Shown here in pieces: positions 8,050 through 17,393 of a DNA stretch of 64,000 bases. The first letter of the stretch is position 1. Every line of letters starts with the position of its first letter. The position numbers and the translations under genes are program-made. The DNA comes from Bacillus methanolicus MGA3 (lineage in GTDB: Bacteria > Bacillota > Bacilli > Bacillales > Cytobacillaceae): NCBI RefSeq assembly GCF_000724485.1, contig NZ_CP007739.1, forward strand, positions 3,273,036 to 3,337,035, read 5' to 3'. Below the pieces are notes generated by a model. That model saw nothing but the letters and a program-made list of their open reading frames with translations. It was not told the DNA's origin and made no database searches.

Positions 8050-9081
8050 GTGGTAAATTTACAGTGCACTTCAAGAGTGAGAAAACATAGATTTAGAACA
8101 GGTTTCATTTTGCTTGTCGGAATATGTTGTTTGCTGTTGGCAATTTGTATTTCTCTCGTTTTTGGGACTGAAACAATAAAACTGGCAACCGTTTGGCAAG
8201 CGATATTCGATTATCATTCTGATAACAAAGCACATCAAATTGTTCAAGAAATTCGTTTACCGCGAGCATTAATCGCAGCATTGACCGGATCTTACTTGTC
8301 GTTATCCGGAGCTATTATGCAGGCAATCACAAGAAATTCACTCGCTGAACCCTCTCTTTTAGGGGTATCTTATGGAGCGGCATTTTCCCTTGTTATAACA
8401 ATAGCCTTGTTTCCGAGCGTGTCGAATATTGGAGAAACTGTTGCTTCTATGGTAGGTGCTGGATTATCAGTCCTTTTCGTATTTATGTTAGCTGCTTCTT
8501 CAAAAGGTGGAACATCACATGTGAAATTGGCACTTGCCGGTGCAGCGGTAGGAATGTTCTTGAATTCGTTGACCTCAACTGTGGCGCTTCATTTTGATGT
8601 ATCAAAAGAGATGAGTTTTTGGTATGCCGGAGGATTAGCCAACACAAACTGGAATGATTTTAAGATTCTTAGTTTTGTAGGATTCATTGGGATTCCGATC
8701 GTCTTTGTCATTGCTCGTGCTTTAACGTTGCTCAATCTTGGCGAGGAAGTAACACAAGGGCTGGGAATTCATTTAAATCTAGTCAAAGCTCTTAGTATTG
8801 CGGCCGTCTTGCTGTTAACCGGGGCTTCGGTTTCGGTAGCCGGATCAATTGGCTTTGTTGGACTCGTTGTTCCTCATATTAGCCGAATGTTAGTTGGACC
8901 GGATTATCGTTTTTTGCTCCCCGTTTCAGCCGTATTGGGCAGCCTGCTGCTTGTGTTAGCGGATGTTGGAGCAAGAATGATGAATTCCCCTTTTGAAACA
9001 CCTATTGGAGTCGTCACAGCAGCAATTGGAGTGCCCTTTTTCTTATATTTAGTTCGATGTGAAAGGAGTAGATTCCTATGA
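8050..9081 (+). CDS. Iron-siderophore ABC transporter permease (FecCD family), first subunit
   Basis: A 343-residue polytopic membrane protein of the BtuC/FecCD family with roughly nine to ten hydrophobic segments. Family hallmarks are IRLPRALIAALTGSYLSLSG near residue 75, the ITRNSLAEPSLLGVSYGA block, and GSIGFVGLVVPHISRMLVG near residue 275, which contains the cytoplasmic EAA-like loop that contacts the ATPase. The start is the GTG at 8050; GAAGGG is about 12 bases upstream, a long spacing, so the exact start is uncertain. Its last four bases overlap the start of the second permease (ATGA), indicating translational coupling. It should form a heterodimeric channel with that protein. Confidence 0.9.
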   Translation: MVNLQCTSRVRKHRFRTGFILLVGICCLLLAICISLVFGTETIKLATVWQAIFDYHSDNKAHQIVQEIRLPRALIAALTGSYLSLSGAIMQAITRNSLAEPSLLGVSYGAAFSLVITIALFPSVSNIGETVASMVGAGLSVLFVFMLAASSKGGTSHVKLALAGAAVGMFLNSLTSTVALHFDVSKEMSFWYAGGLANTNWNDFKILSFVGFIGIPIVFVIARALTLLNLGEEVTQGLGIHLNLVKALSIAAVLLLTGASVSVAGSIGFVGLVVPHISRMLVGPDYRFLLPVSAVLGSLLLVLADVGARMMNSPFETPIGVVTAAIGVPFFLYLVRCERSRFL

Positions 9082-10085
9082 ACAACATCTCTATGAAGTA
9101 TAAATGGACGATGTTCACATTAATCGTACTCCTTTTCATCGCTTGTTTTATAAGTTTAAATTTCGGTGTTGTTCCCATTTCACCAAATGAAGTGTTTCAT
9201 ACATTGATTGGTAATGGGACGAAACAACAACAGTTGATCTTGTTTGAGATTCGTCTGCCAACAATTATTTTAGCTCTACTCGTTGGTGCAGGTATGGCTG
9301 TTTCAGGTACAATTTTACAAAGTATAACTCGTAATGAACTGGCTGACCCCGGTATTTTAGGCATTAATTCAGGTGCGGGGACAGCTGTAGTCATCTTTAT
9401 TTCTTTTTTTAAAACAGCAACAGGAAGCCTTAGTACATTCAGTACTTTTGCTTTGCCTCTTTTTTCTTTTTTCGGAGCTTTATTGACAGCAGGTTTGATT
9501 ATTAGCCTTGCTTGGAAACGCGGGTTTCATTCCATTCGCCTCATCTTAGTTGGAATTGGAATCAATGCAGGTTTGAGTGCTCTATTAATTGCCCTTCAAT
9601 TAAGAATGACACCGCATGATTTTATGCAAGCAATGGTTTGGCTGTCAGGAGATTTATGGGCAACGCAGTGGAAGTTTGTGTGGGCTCTGTTGCCTTGGTT
9701 TATCGTACTTATTCCATACTCATTGTATAAAGCACACACACTTAATATTTTGAACTTAGGGAGTTCAGTGGCAACTGGCCTTGGAATACGTTCCAATCGT
9801 GAACGTCTGCTTCTCCTTATGGCAGCGGTAGGGATGGCAGGTCTGGGAGTAGCTGCAGGCGGTGGAATTACTTTTTTAGGCTTGATAGCCCCACATATTG
9901 CTCGACGCCTTATTGGACCAAATCACCATTTGCTGCTTCCGGTCGCTGCATTGATTGGATCGTTCATTTTATTAATTGCTGATACAGTAGGAACAAATTT
10001 GTTATCACCTACAGAAATTCCTGCTGGTCTTGTCGTATCGATTGTTAGTGTTCCATATTTTATTTATCTTTTAATGAAAAAATAA
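9078..10085 (+). CDS. Iron-siderophore ABC transporter permease (FecCD family), second subunit
   Basis: A 335-residue paralogue of the preceding permease, with the same motif order: IRLPTIILALLVGAGMAVSG, ITRNELADPGILGINSGA, and GGGITFLGLIAPHIARRLIG. It has GAAAGGAG upstream inside the preceding gene and starts at an ATG overlapping its stop. The two permeases, the ATPase 12 bp downstream and the lipoprotein encoded divergently make a complete importer for a ferric siderophore. Confidence 0.9.
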   Translation: MNNISMKYKWTMFTLIVLLFIACFISLNFGVVPISPNEVFHTLIGNGTKQQQLILFEIRLPTIILALLVGAGMAVSGTILQSITRNELADPGILGINSGAGTAVVIFISFFKTATGSLSTFSTFALPLFSFFGALLTAGLIISLAWKRGFHSIRLILVGIGINAGLSALLIALQLRMTPHDFMQAMVWLSGDLWATQWKFVWALLPWFIVLIPYSLYKAHTLNILNLGSSVATGLGIRSNRERLLLLMAAVGMAGLGVAAGGGITFLGLIAPHIARRLIGPNHHLLLPVAALIGSFILLIADTVGTNLLSPTEIPAGLVVSIVSVPYFIYLLMKK

Positions 10086-10097
10086 GGAGGGAGCGCG

Positions 10098-10883
10098 ATG
10101 ACCACCCTAGCAGCAGAACAGTTGACCATCGGGTACGAGGACCGAATCATCGTTGAACGGCTAAATTTAGAAATTCCATCGAATCAGATTACTGCCATTA
10201 TTGGTCCAAACGGCTGCGGCAAATCGACTATTTTAAAAACAGTGGCACGACTGCATCCGGCATTATCAAGTGTCATTTATTTAGATGGAAAAATGATTCA
10301 TAAGATACCTACAAAAGAAGTTGCTAAAAAACTGGCCATTTTACCTCAGTCACCAGAAGCACCGAGTGGATTGACAGTGTATGAATTAATTTCATATGGA
10401 CGAACCCCGTATCAAACAGGATTTTCACGACTCAGTAAACATGATTACGAAATGATTGAATGGGCGCTTGAGGTTACTGGATTAACCAATCTCCGAGATC
10501 AGTCTGTTGATACGTTATCAGGCGGCCAAAGACAACGAGCTTGGATTGCGATGGCGATTGCGCAAGAAACGAATTTATTACTATTAGACGAGCCAACAAC
10601 GTATTTAGATTTAGCCCACCAATTAGAAGTTTTGCAGCTCCTAGAGAAATTAAATCAAGAAGATGGACGGACGATTGCGATGGTGATCCACGATTTGAAC
10701 CATGCTGCCCGTTTTGCACATCACATGGTTGCACTCAAAAATGGAACGATTGTTAAGCAAGGAACTCCGGAAAAAGTCATGACGGCCGAAGTGCTTAAAC
10801 AAGTATTTAATATTGATACAGTGATTGTTACGGATCCTAGAACAAGGAAACCGGCAATGATTTCTTATGATTTACTAAAGTAG
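10098..10883 (+). CDS. Iron-siderophore ABC transporter ATP-binding protein
   Basis: A 261-residue ATPase with Walker A GPNGCGKST (residues 35-43), Q-loop ILPQSPEAPSG, signature LSGGQRQRAW, Walker B LLLLDEPTTYLD and the H-loop VIHDLNH. These fit the FecE/FhuC branch that drives siderophore and cobalamin importers. It lies 12 bp after the second permease with GGAGG upstream, and 10 bp before the FhuF-like gene, so all four plus-strand genes form one Fur-controlled operon. Confidence 0.92.
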   Translation: MTTLAAEQLTIGYEDRIIVERLNLEIPSNQITAIIGPNGCGKSTILKTVARLHPALSSVIYLDGKMIHKIPTKEVAKKLAILPQSPEAPSGLTVYELISYGRTPYQTGFSRLSKHDYEMIEWALEVTGLTNLRDQSVDTLSGGQRQRAWIAMAIAQETNLLLLDEPTTYLDLAHQLEVLQLLEKLNQEDGRTIAMVIHDLNHAARFAHHMVALKNGTIVKQGTPEKVMTAEVLKQVFNIDTVIVTDPRTRKPAMISYDLLK

Positions 10884-10893
10884 AGGTAGAGAT

Positions 10894-11598
10894 ATGCTTG
10901 AGCAAAAAGAACTCTGGAGAGAACTTGAGAATTTCCATATTGTTAAAGATGAAACAGCAACAGTACCTCTCGTGGATAAGGATTTTTCAAAGCTGCTCAA
11001 TCTTGCGAAGGAGCGTACAAAAGCAGAACAACCATATGTCGCAGCTTCCATCTTGATGAGGCATACAGCCTTCTTATTTACAGCCCAATTATATATCCTC
11101 AGTAAGTATCGTGTGAAATGGACAGGCGATTTAGCTCAAGTTCGAATAGTGGATCGGACATTGGATGATAGATGGGCGCCGCAGTGGTCGCTTTCTGGTG
11201 GGAAGTGGATTTCTGTGGAAACAGAAAAAGACTTAAAGGAAACGATCAAACGGATAATTTGCTATGATTATCGAATGATTGTGAAAGCTGTCGCTGCTGA
11301 AACGAATAGCTCACCACTCGTATTGTGGGAAAATATTTGGGGTTATATCCTTTGGATGTACGTGCAGCTTTTCAACCAAGGAGACGAAATTTCTTCTAGA
11401 GCACGCTACGATTTAGAATATTTACTTGACTCAGATACCTGGAAAAACATTGAACGACATTCACCCTTCCAAAGATTTCTAAATGGGCAAACACCGGAAG
11501 AAGCCATGGCTCATTATGCTCGAGTTACGTGCTGCTATTATTACAAAATCCCTGGACATAATAGGTGTTCATATTGCCCTAAGAACCAAACAGACTAA
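10894..11598 (+). CDS. FhuF-like siderophore-iron reductase with C-terminal [2Fe-2S] motif
   Basis: A 234-residue cytoplasmic protein. Its C-terminus contains CCYYYKIPGHNRCSYC, i.e. the C-C-x10-C-x2-C arrangement that holds the [2Fe-2S] cluster in FhuF-type ferric siderophore reductases. The N-terminal part is helical and similar to the IucA/IucC-associated/FhuF fold (MRHTAFLFTAQLYIL). In this family the cluster reduces Fe(III) bound to the imported siderophore and releases Fe(II). Its position as last gene of the uptake operon fits that role. Start: ATG with GAGGTAGAG 4-10 bases upstream. Confidence in the cluster motif is high; the ligand is unknown. Confidence 0.85.
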   Translation: MLEQKELWRELENFHIVKDETATVPLVDKDFSKLLNLAKERTKAEQPYVAASILMRHTAFLFTAQLYILSKYRVKWTGDLAQVRIVDRTLDDRWAPQWSLSGGKWISVETEKDLKETIKRIICYDYRMIVKAVAAETNSSPLVLWENIWGYILWMYVQLFNQGDEISSRARYDLEYLLDSDTWKNIERHSPFQRFLNGQTPEEAMAHYARVTCCYYYKIPGHNRCSYCPKNQTD

Positions 11599-11664
11599 CC
11601 TATCTCTTAAAAAGACTTCTACCCGTTCATGTATAGAATTTTAATCAAGCTATCATATGAATTT

Positions 11665-11698
11665 AAAGGGAATCGATCAATGGTAGATTCCCTTTTTT
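11665..11698. terminator. Terminator between convergent siderophore and ABC-2 operons
   Basis: GGGAATC pairs with GATTCCC, with AAA on the left and TTTTTT on the right, so it can act in both directions. Confidence 0.8.
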
Positions 11699-11712
11699 AA
11701 AACCTTTCTTTA

Positions 11713-12510
11713 TCACACATTCAAATCTCTTTTTCTAAAAAACACATACGTTACAATCGAAAGCCCAACAATTAAGACCACTGATATTATGACAAAGACC
11801 GCATCAAAACCGCCGCCGTACATCAAATTTTTCGCATCATAATATTTAAATGGTGTGAAGTATTTCAAGAATTCAATGTTCTCGTTCAAATCGATTGCAA
11901 TAGATAAAATAAACGTGATCAACAGAATTCCGGTTGACAATGAGCCAGCTTTTTTTGGATTTTTTTTGACAGCTGCGATAGCTGTACCAATTACCATAAA
12001 CAGAAGCTGTAAAATAAACATCCCAACCATTAAAATGGAAATATCATCACTTACCTCTTCACCTTTGCTGTACTTTTGTACGATTAAGATTGAAGAAACA
12101 AAAGTAACCAGATTGAAAATCAAAATATTTACGAAAGCTGCCAACAATTTGGATGTGAGAATTTTATTTCTTGAAGCCGGTTTTACAAATAAGAATTCGG
12201 TTGTTTTATCTCGTTCTTCTTTCGCAATAATATTCGCTCCGAGCATGGCAGCATGGATCGTTGCCATCAGCACTAAGTATAAAAAGAGAACTCCATAATA
12301 ACCGCTGGCCTTTGATAAATCAAAAGTTCCTGTCCCCATTATCGCTTGGAACGATTTCGGCATATCAGCCATTAAGTCATTCATGGATTGACCAGAAGAA
12401 TACAAACTGACATATTTATTCATACCGGACGCAACCATGAATATGACACCAATACACCAAAATATTAAAGATTTTCGATGGGCTTTCATTTCTCTCAAAA
12501 ATATATTCAT
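11713..12510 (-). CDS. ABC-2 type exporter permease, second subunit
   Basis: A 265-residue membrane protein with about six hydrophobic segments. The N-terminus (MNIFLREMKAHRKSLIFWCIG), followed by a long external loop and KEERDKTTEFLFVKPASRNKILTSKLLAAF, is typical of ABC-2 permeases of the bacitracin/nodulation exporter type. It is about one-third identical in pattern to its neighbour at 12528-13325 (both carry the K-P-x-S/T-R-x-x-I-x-T-S-K-L-L-A-A block), so the two arose by duplication and should form a heterodimer. GGAGG precedes the ATG. Last gene of a four-gene operon. Confidence 0.87.
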   Translation of the reverse strand: MNIFLREMKAHRKSLIFWCIGVIFMVASGMNKYVSLYSSGQSMNDLMADMPKSFQAIMGTGTFDLSKASGYYGVLFLYLVLMATIHAAMLGANIIAKEERDKTTEFLFVKPASRNKILTSKLLAAFVNILIFNLVTFVSSILIVQKYSKGEEVSDDISILMVGMFILQLLFMVIGTAIAAVKKNPKKAGSLSTGILLITFILSIAIDLNENIEFLKYFTPFKYYDAKNLMYGGGFDAVFVIISVVLIVGLSIVTYVFFRKRDLNV

Positions 12511-12527
12511 TATTTTTCCCTCCTTCC

Positions 12528-13325
12528 TTAAACGGCATGGATATCCTTCTTGGCATAGATGAAATAGCTCGCAGCAATCGAAGCAACAATAAGCCCTATT
12601 CCTACAATCAAAAATGAAGTTTCATAGGCCGAATTTTTGATGATATAGTCATTGTCAAAATACTTAAAGGGAGAAAGATACCGCAGCGTTTCATCTTCAG
12701 CGGTAGAACTAAGCATTCCAATAATGAATAAAGTAAAGACAGTACTAAGAGACACGGCCAACACAGATTTAATCTTACGAACGATAACTGACATAATCAT
12801 TCCTAAAGCAAGAAAAATAAGCTGAATGAAAAACAATGTAATCGAAATCATAAAGAATATTTTGCTGCTATAATCTTCTGTCTTCACTTGGGATGCCATT
12901 ATGCTTGCAGCCGCTAAATAAACGACATTCGTCATGACTAATGAAGTCAATGCTGCCAATAGCTTCGATGTCATAATGCTTGTGCGGGTAACAGGCTTCG
13001 TTAAAAGAAAATCGGCTGTTTTTTCCCGAACTTCCTTGGAGAAAATAGAAACGCCTAAATTCATTGCCTGAATGGCTCCGCAAAGTGTGATATATAAAAA
13101 CGCATACGAATAGAATCCTAGAATAGAAGCAATATTGTCTATATTAAGTCCAATCGCTTTTCTTACCGCCTCCGGATATCCTTCCAGCAGTTTTTTGAAT
13201 TGCTCCGCATCCTTTGCAAAAGAAGGAAACAAGGATAAGAAAAACACAGCCACTGCAACTAACGATAAGGTCCAAATGATCGTGGATTTCCGATAAGCCT
13301 TCAATTCATGTAAATACATATTCAT
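12528..13325 (-). CDS. ABC-2 type exporter permease, first subunit
   Basis: A 265-residue membrane protein, paralogous to the following gene, with the block VREKTADFLLTKPVTRTSIMTSK after the second hydrophobic segment and four further segments towards the C-terminus. It lies 5 bp after the ATPase gene and has GGAGG before its ATG. The exported substrate is unknown; related systems expel peptides or lipophilic drugs. Confidence 0.87.
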   Translation of the reverse strand: MNMYLHELKAYRKSTIIWTLSLVAVAVFFLSLFPSFAKDAEQFKKLLEGYPEAVRKAIGLNIDNIASILGFYSYAFLYITLCGAIQAMNLGVSIFSKEVREKTADFLLTKPVTRTSIMTSKLLAALTSLVMTNVVYLAAASIMASQVKTEDYSSKIFFMISITLFFIQLIFLALGMIMSVIVRKIKSVLAVSLSTVFTLFIIGMLSSTAEDETLRYLSPFKYFDNDYIIKNSAYETSFLIVGIGLIVASIAASYFIYAKKDIHAV

Positions 13326-13330
13326 GCCGA

Positions 13331-14215
13331 TTAGACCTCCTTTTCATAGTAATGCATAAAGATCTCTTCAAGGTCCGGCTCATCAACCCAAAGATTTGCA
13401 ATCTCAATTCCTGAAATTTTTTTCAAAATGGCATTCAGATTTCCTTTAAATAAAAAGCTGACAATGTTATCTTTTACTTCTAAATCCTTCACGCCACTAA
13501 TTTGAAAGTAGTTCTTATCTACCTTTGTTGTCGTTTCAATTTTGAATTTTTTATAGTTGTTTTCTTGTAAGGCACTGATCTTTTCAACCTTAATGATTTT
13601 TCCTTCTTTAATAATGGCAACCCGATGACATAATCTTTGAACCTCGCTTAAAATATGAGACGAATATAAAATGGTTGCTCCTTTTTTATTCTCTTCCTCC
13701 AATAATTCAAAGAACCTTTGCTGCATAAGCGGGTCCAGCCCGCTGGTAGGTTCATCTAGTATAATCAGCTTTGGTTCATGAAGCAGCGCCTGAACAATCC
13801 CAACCTTCTTTTTGTTCCCTAAAGATAAATCATCAATTTTTTTATTCAGATCCAAATCCATGATTTCCGCTAATTCTTTGATTCTCTTACTGCAATCTTT
13901 TTTATAAAAGCTAGCTGAATATTTTAGTAAGTCTTTCACTTTCATATTGTCGTAATAAAACACTTCTGATGGCAAATAGCCAATGTCTTTTTTTATTTCA
14001 GAAGTATATTGTATACAATCTTTCCCAAAAATCTTGGCACTTCCGCTTGTTGGATAAATGAGGGACAATAAAGTTCTTATTGTCGTCGATTTTCCCGCAC
14101 CATTTGGTCCGATAAACCCAAAAATCTCCCCCTGTTCAACGTTAAAACTAATATCCGTAATTCCTCTTGCTTTTCCATAGGTTTTCGTTAAATTTTTGAT
14201 TTCAATCACATTCAT
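13331..14215 (-). CDS. ABC-2 exporter ATP-binding protein
   Basis: A 294-residue ATPase: Walker A GPNGAGKST (residues 37-45), Q-loop GYLPSEVFYY, a variant signature LSLGNKKKVG, Walker B LIILDEPTSGLD, H-loop YSSHIL. The LSLGNKKK signature in place of LSGG is frequent in the CcmA/DrrA-like exporter branch. The C-terminal 70 residues have the accessory domain of this branch and end DLEEIFMHYYEKE. AAAGGGGG precedes the ATG. Together with the two permeases it should form an efflux pump, and the TetR gene 35 bp upstream is its likely regulator. Confidence 0.9.
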   Translation of the reverse strand: MNVIEIKNLTKTYGKARGITDISFNVEQGEIFGFIGPNGAGKSTTIRTLLSLIYPTSGSAKIFGKDCIQYTSEIKKDIGYLPSEVFYYDNMKVKDLLKYSASFYKKDCSKRIKELAEIMDLDLNKKIDDLSLGNKKKVGIVQALLHEPKLIILDEPTSGLDPLMQQRFFELLEEENKKGATILYSSHILSEVQRLCHRVAIIKEGKIIKVEKISALQENNYKKFKIETTTKVDKNYFQISGVKDLEVKDNIVSFLFKGNLNAILKKISGIEIANLWVDEPDLEEIFMHYYEKEV

Positions 14216-14250
14216 TTTATATCCCCCTTTTATAAAAGCAGACTTTAGGT

Positions 14251-14874
14251 CTAAACATAAAAAGATGTTTTAAGCAGATTTAGATAATGATCGATTTCCG
14301 ATAGTATTTCTTCCATATTGATTTGATCCACGGTACGGAACTTTCCTTTTTTCTGCTGTTCATTTGAAAATCCTTCCATCGTCCAAATAATAATATTGAT
14401 GGCTCTGTTAATATCAATTCCTTGTTTAAACTTTGACGTATCAATATCTGTAAATAATTTTTGATAGCTGCTTACAAGTATTTCTTTATTCCTTTTCTCT
14501 AACTCAATTTTTACATCGGCAGATTCTTCATGATAGGCGGCCATAAAGAAATTGAAGATGTCTGGATATTTTTTCATTAATTCAAATTCCAGAACGATGA
14601 GATCCCGAAATCTTATAAACAGATCTCTTTCATTCCAATCGATTTTCGAATAAAACTCATCCATAATAATCTCGACAAAATAGTCATACAAAAATAAAAA
14701 CAATTCCTTCTTATTCTTAAAATAGTGAAAAAGCAATCCTTTTGAGATCTCCGCTTCTTTCACGATCTCATTTGTAGATGCTTTCTCATAACCTTTTTGC
14801 GCAAATTCTTTTAACGCTGCATTTAAAATGCGTTCTTGCTTATCTGGGCTTATATTAAAAAATTTAGAATACAT
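14251..14874 (-). CDS. TetR-family repressor of the ABC-2 exporter operon
   Basis: A 207-residue regulator. The N-terminal 50 residues have the TetR helix-turn-helix: RILNAALKEFAQKGYEKAST followed by EIVKEAEISKGLLFHYFKNK. The rest is the helical ligand domain. A longer frame starts at 14904, but GGAGG is 9 bases before the ATG at 14872-14874 and none precedes the upstream start, so I use the shorter form. A perfect inverted repeat (14903-14921) sits just upstream and is the expected operator, giving autoregulation of the whole repressor-exporter operon. The inducer is unknown. Confidence 0.9.
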   Translation of the reverse strand: MYSKFFNISPDKQERILNAALKEFAQKGYEKASTNEIVKEAEISKGLLFHYFKNKKELFLFLYDYFVEIIMDEFYSKIDWNERDLFIRFRDLIVLEFELMKKYPDIFNFFMAAYHEESADVKIELEKRNKEILVSSYQKLFTDIDTSKFKQGIDINRAINIIIWTMEGFSNEQQKKGKFRTVDQINMEEILSEIDHYLNLLKTSFYV

Positions 14875-14902
14875 TCTGTTAAACCTCCGTTGATTAGCAA
14901 CC

Positions 14903-14921
14903 ATTGACCGATGTGGTCAAT
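14903..14921. promoter_or_regulatory. Candidate TetR operator
   Basis: ATTGACC-GATGT-GGTCAAT is a perfect 7-5-7 inverted repeat, 28 bp before the TetR start codon. Confidence 0.75.
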
Positions 14922-15151
14922 CAAAAATTTCTTTAAGATCAGTGCTATGAGTTTTTGAAATTAGTATTTGTGTTAGGGATAATTATGATGTGAAGGTGTA
15001 GCATAGTGATTTGTGATGAAAGGTATAATCAAACACACTCCGTATAGGAAAAATGTCTTGTCTCTTGAAGAATTGATATAGAGGAATATGATAAAACCAG
15101 GGAATATTTGTAGGTTTTAATATTAGATATAATGGGAGCAAATGTTCTATG

Positions 15152-15293
15152 AATGGACTACCCCTCTCTTATCCGATTCGCGTTTTGAAGTGAGGGCTTC
15201 CTGTTTCAGAGATCGTTGCCTTTTCCCATATGAGAAAAGGCCTTACACAATCTCCACAGGCTTAAATTATACTGTTCGGACATGACCGCGCCC
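15152..15293 (-). mobile_element. IS605/IS1341-type right-end remnant with last codons of tnpB
   Basis: On the minus strand the last codons encode VGRGHVRTV and a stop at 15267-15269, a common end of IS1341-type TnpB proteins. Beyond it come a hairpin (CCTTTTC/GAGAAAAGG within longer pairing at 15206-15260), then GAAGCCCTCACTTCAAA...AAGAGAGGGGTAGTCCA, the usual right-end layout. The rest of tnpB and any left end are missing. Apart from this relic and the TetR operator I see nothing in the stretch 14875-15374. Confidence 0.65.
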
Positions 15294-15374
15294 TACAATT
15301 TTTTAAGTATTATATAGATTTTCTTCTAAATATTATTAACTGGATTATAGTCACGATCCAAAACTGCTCCACAT

Positions 15375-16484
15375 TTATAAAATGAGTTCCTTGACTTGCC
15401 CCTTATGCACACTTTCTTTTTTCAAACTTTTTCCTGTCGCTGAATCAAACAATTGAATAGCTGAAATGTTGGCTGATATTTCAATTTCACGACCATATTT
15501 CATGATGATATTTGGTTCGGCAAAAAAACGAACCTGTTCATTTCCGACTTTTAAATTGACCAATTGCGAATGGCCAATGAGCTCAATAATATTGACAATA
15601 CCTTTGATGCGAATATCCCCTTTGTTTCCTAATTTTAAATCATGAGGACGAATCCCTACATTTACGTCTGTTTCTCCTCCATGAAAATCAAAAAGATTGC
15701 GATCTAATTCAATGGTCATATTTAGTAAATGAAGCTGATTGTTCAATAGTTTTCCTTTCAAAAAGTTCATCGGAGGCGTTCCGATAAACTGAGCGACAAA
15801 ATAGTCTTTCGGGTAATTATATAATTCCATCGGTGTACTGTATTGAATGATTTTCCCTTCTTTCATGACCGCTATGCGATCAGCCATTGTCATCGCTTCT
15901 TCCTGATCATGGGTAACCAAAATGGTTGTGATACCTAATTCTTTTTGGATACGGGAAATTTCCTCTCTCATTTCAATTTTTAATCTAGCATCAAGGTTTG
16001 ACAATGGCTCATCCAACAACAGCACCTTTGGTTTTTTCACGATGGCACGTGCCAGAGCAACTCTTTGCTGCTGGCCTCCCGATAACTCACTCGGTTTTCG
16101 ATCTAATAAATGACCCATCTGTACCATTTCAGCCGCCTGTTTTGCTCGTTCAATCCGTTCTTTTTTTGGAACTTTCTGTTGTTTCAATGGAAATGCGATA
16201 TTTTCTAAAACAGTCATATGTGGATATAAGGCATAACTTTGGAACACCATGCCAATATTTCGATCCTTTGGCTCTAAATCATTTACAAGTAGACCATCAA
16301 AATAAATTTCACCACTATTTGGCTTATAAATTCCAGCAATCATAAGCATCGTTGTAGACTTGCCGCATCCGCTCGGTCCAAGGAGAGCAACAAACTCTCC
16401 ATCTTCAATCGTCAAGCTCATGTTATCAATTGTATTCGATTTTTTGTTGAATGATTTACATATATTTTTTAACTCGATTTTCAT
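15375..16484 (-). CDS. Sugar ABC transporter ATP-binding protein (MalK/UgpC/MsmX type)
   Basis: A 369-residue ATPase. The nucleotide-binding domain has Walker A GPSGCGKST (residues 36-44), Q-loop MVFQSYALYPHMT, signature LSGGQQQRVALARA, Walker B VLLLDEPLSNLD and H-loop VTHDQEEAM. The C-terminal 130 residues form the MOP/TOBE domain, including VGIRPHDLKL. These mark the CUT1 sugar-transporter branch. Its start overlaps the stop of the upstream permease by 4 bases (ATGA). Unlike many Bacillus sugar importers, which borrow the shared ATPase MsmX, this operon carries its own. I see no terminator immediately after it. Confidence 0.92.
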   Translation of the reverse strand: MKIELKNICKSFNKKSNTIDNMSLTIEDGEFVALLGPSGCGKSTTMLMIAGIYKPNSGEIYFDGLLVNDLEPKDRNIGMVFQSYALYPHMTVLENIAFPLKQQKVPKKERIERAKQAAEMVQMGHLLDRKPSELSGGQQQRVALARAIVKKPKVLLLDEPLSNLDARLKIEMREEISRIQKELGITTILVTHDQEEAMTMADRIAVMKEGKIIQYSTPMELYNYPKDYFVAQFIGTPPMNFLKGKLLNNQLHLLNMTIELDRNLFDFHGGETDVNVGIRPHDLKLGNKGDIRIKGIVNIIELIGHSQLVNLKVGNEQVRFFAEPNIIMKYGREIEISANISAIQLFDSATGKSLKKESVHKGQVKELIL

Positions 16485-17377
16485 ACGCTCTTTCCACCTC
16501 CAACACTTACCTGCATCAATGATTTTTGTGTAAATATAAAAAACAGTAAGACAGGCAACATGTAAAACAGTGATACAGCACTTAATAATCCATAATTAAC
16601 TAAATTTGGATCACTGATTAATCTTTGGAGATAAGAGGACAAAGTGACATTTTCATCACTTAAAATAAACGTATATAATAATAAAAATTCAGACCAGCCA
16701 GATAAAAATGAGAAGATACTAATAGCTGCAATTCCAGGCTTAATCAAAGGAAGAACAATGGTAAACCAGACCTTCAAACGATTGCATCCGTCAATGAGTC
16801 CAGCCCACTCGACATCCCATGACACATCATCAAAAAAACCTTTTACAATCCAAGCTGTCATAGGAATTTGCAGGGCAGTTTTTACCAAAACAACCCCCCA
16901 AAGGGAATCAAACAATCCCATAAAATTCAATATATAATACACCGCAATAAGCAAAGCGACACTAGGAAAAGCATGTAATAGCAACGTAGTCTTCATTAAT
17001 GCCTGACGTCCCGGAAATTCGATCCGTGCTAAAACATATCCAGCCATGACGCCGATGATGACTTCCAAGATGGTAAGGGTGCTAGAAAAAATGAAGGAAT
17101 TCCAAGTTGCCGTCCATATACTTGGAAGCGTTCCTCCTCCATGCTCTACGTTCATCCATAAAAACTTCCAGTTTTCTAATGTAAAATGAACAGGGATAAA
17201 ACCGTATTTCATTTGTTTAGAAAAAGAGCTTAACAAAAGCCACAAATACATCAAAATGATCGGCAGTGTGGTCAAGCCTAGAACTCCATATGCAATGATG
17301 TAAGGAATGCGCTTTTTCCATTTGGAAACATATGTAATCACAGACGCTGTTTCGGGTCTATAACTTGTTACTTCCAT
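16481..17377 (-). CDS. Sugar ABC transporter permease (MalG type)
   Basis: A 298-residue permease with six hydrophobic segments and the EAA loop near residues 190-210 (EWAGLIDGCNRLKVWFTIVLP), placing it in the MalG/CUT1 family. Its first 22 residues are polar and longer than in most relatives. GAAGGGAG precedes the ATG. It pairs with the MalF-type permease 16 bp upstream. Confidence 0.9.
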   Translation of the reverse strand: MEVTSYRPETASVITYVSKWKKRIPYIIAYGVLGLTTLPIILMYLWLLLSSFSKQMKYGFIPVHFTLENWKFLWMNVEHGGGTLPSIWTATWNSFIFSSTLTILEVIIGVMAGYVLARIEFPGRQALMKTTLLLHAFPSVALLIAVYYILNFMGLFDSLWGVVLVKTALQIPMTAWIVKGFFDDVSWDVEWAGLIDGCNRLKVWFTIVLPLIKPGIAAISIFSFLSGWSEFLLLYTFILSDENVTLSSYLQRLISDPNLVNYGLLSAVSLFYMLPVLLFFIFTQKSLMQVSVGGGKSV

Positions 17378-17393
17378 TTCAACAGCTCCCTTC

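Noticed and set aside
12868..13083. Short frames inside the ABC-2 permease and many others opposite core genes
   Set aside because: Shadows of recognised genes on the other frame or strand, without ribosome-binding sites.
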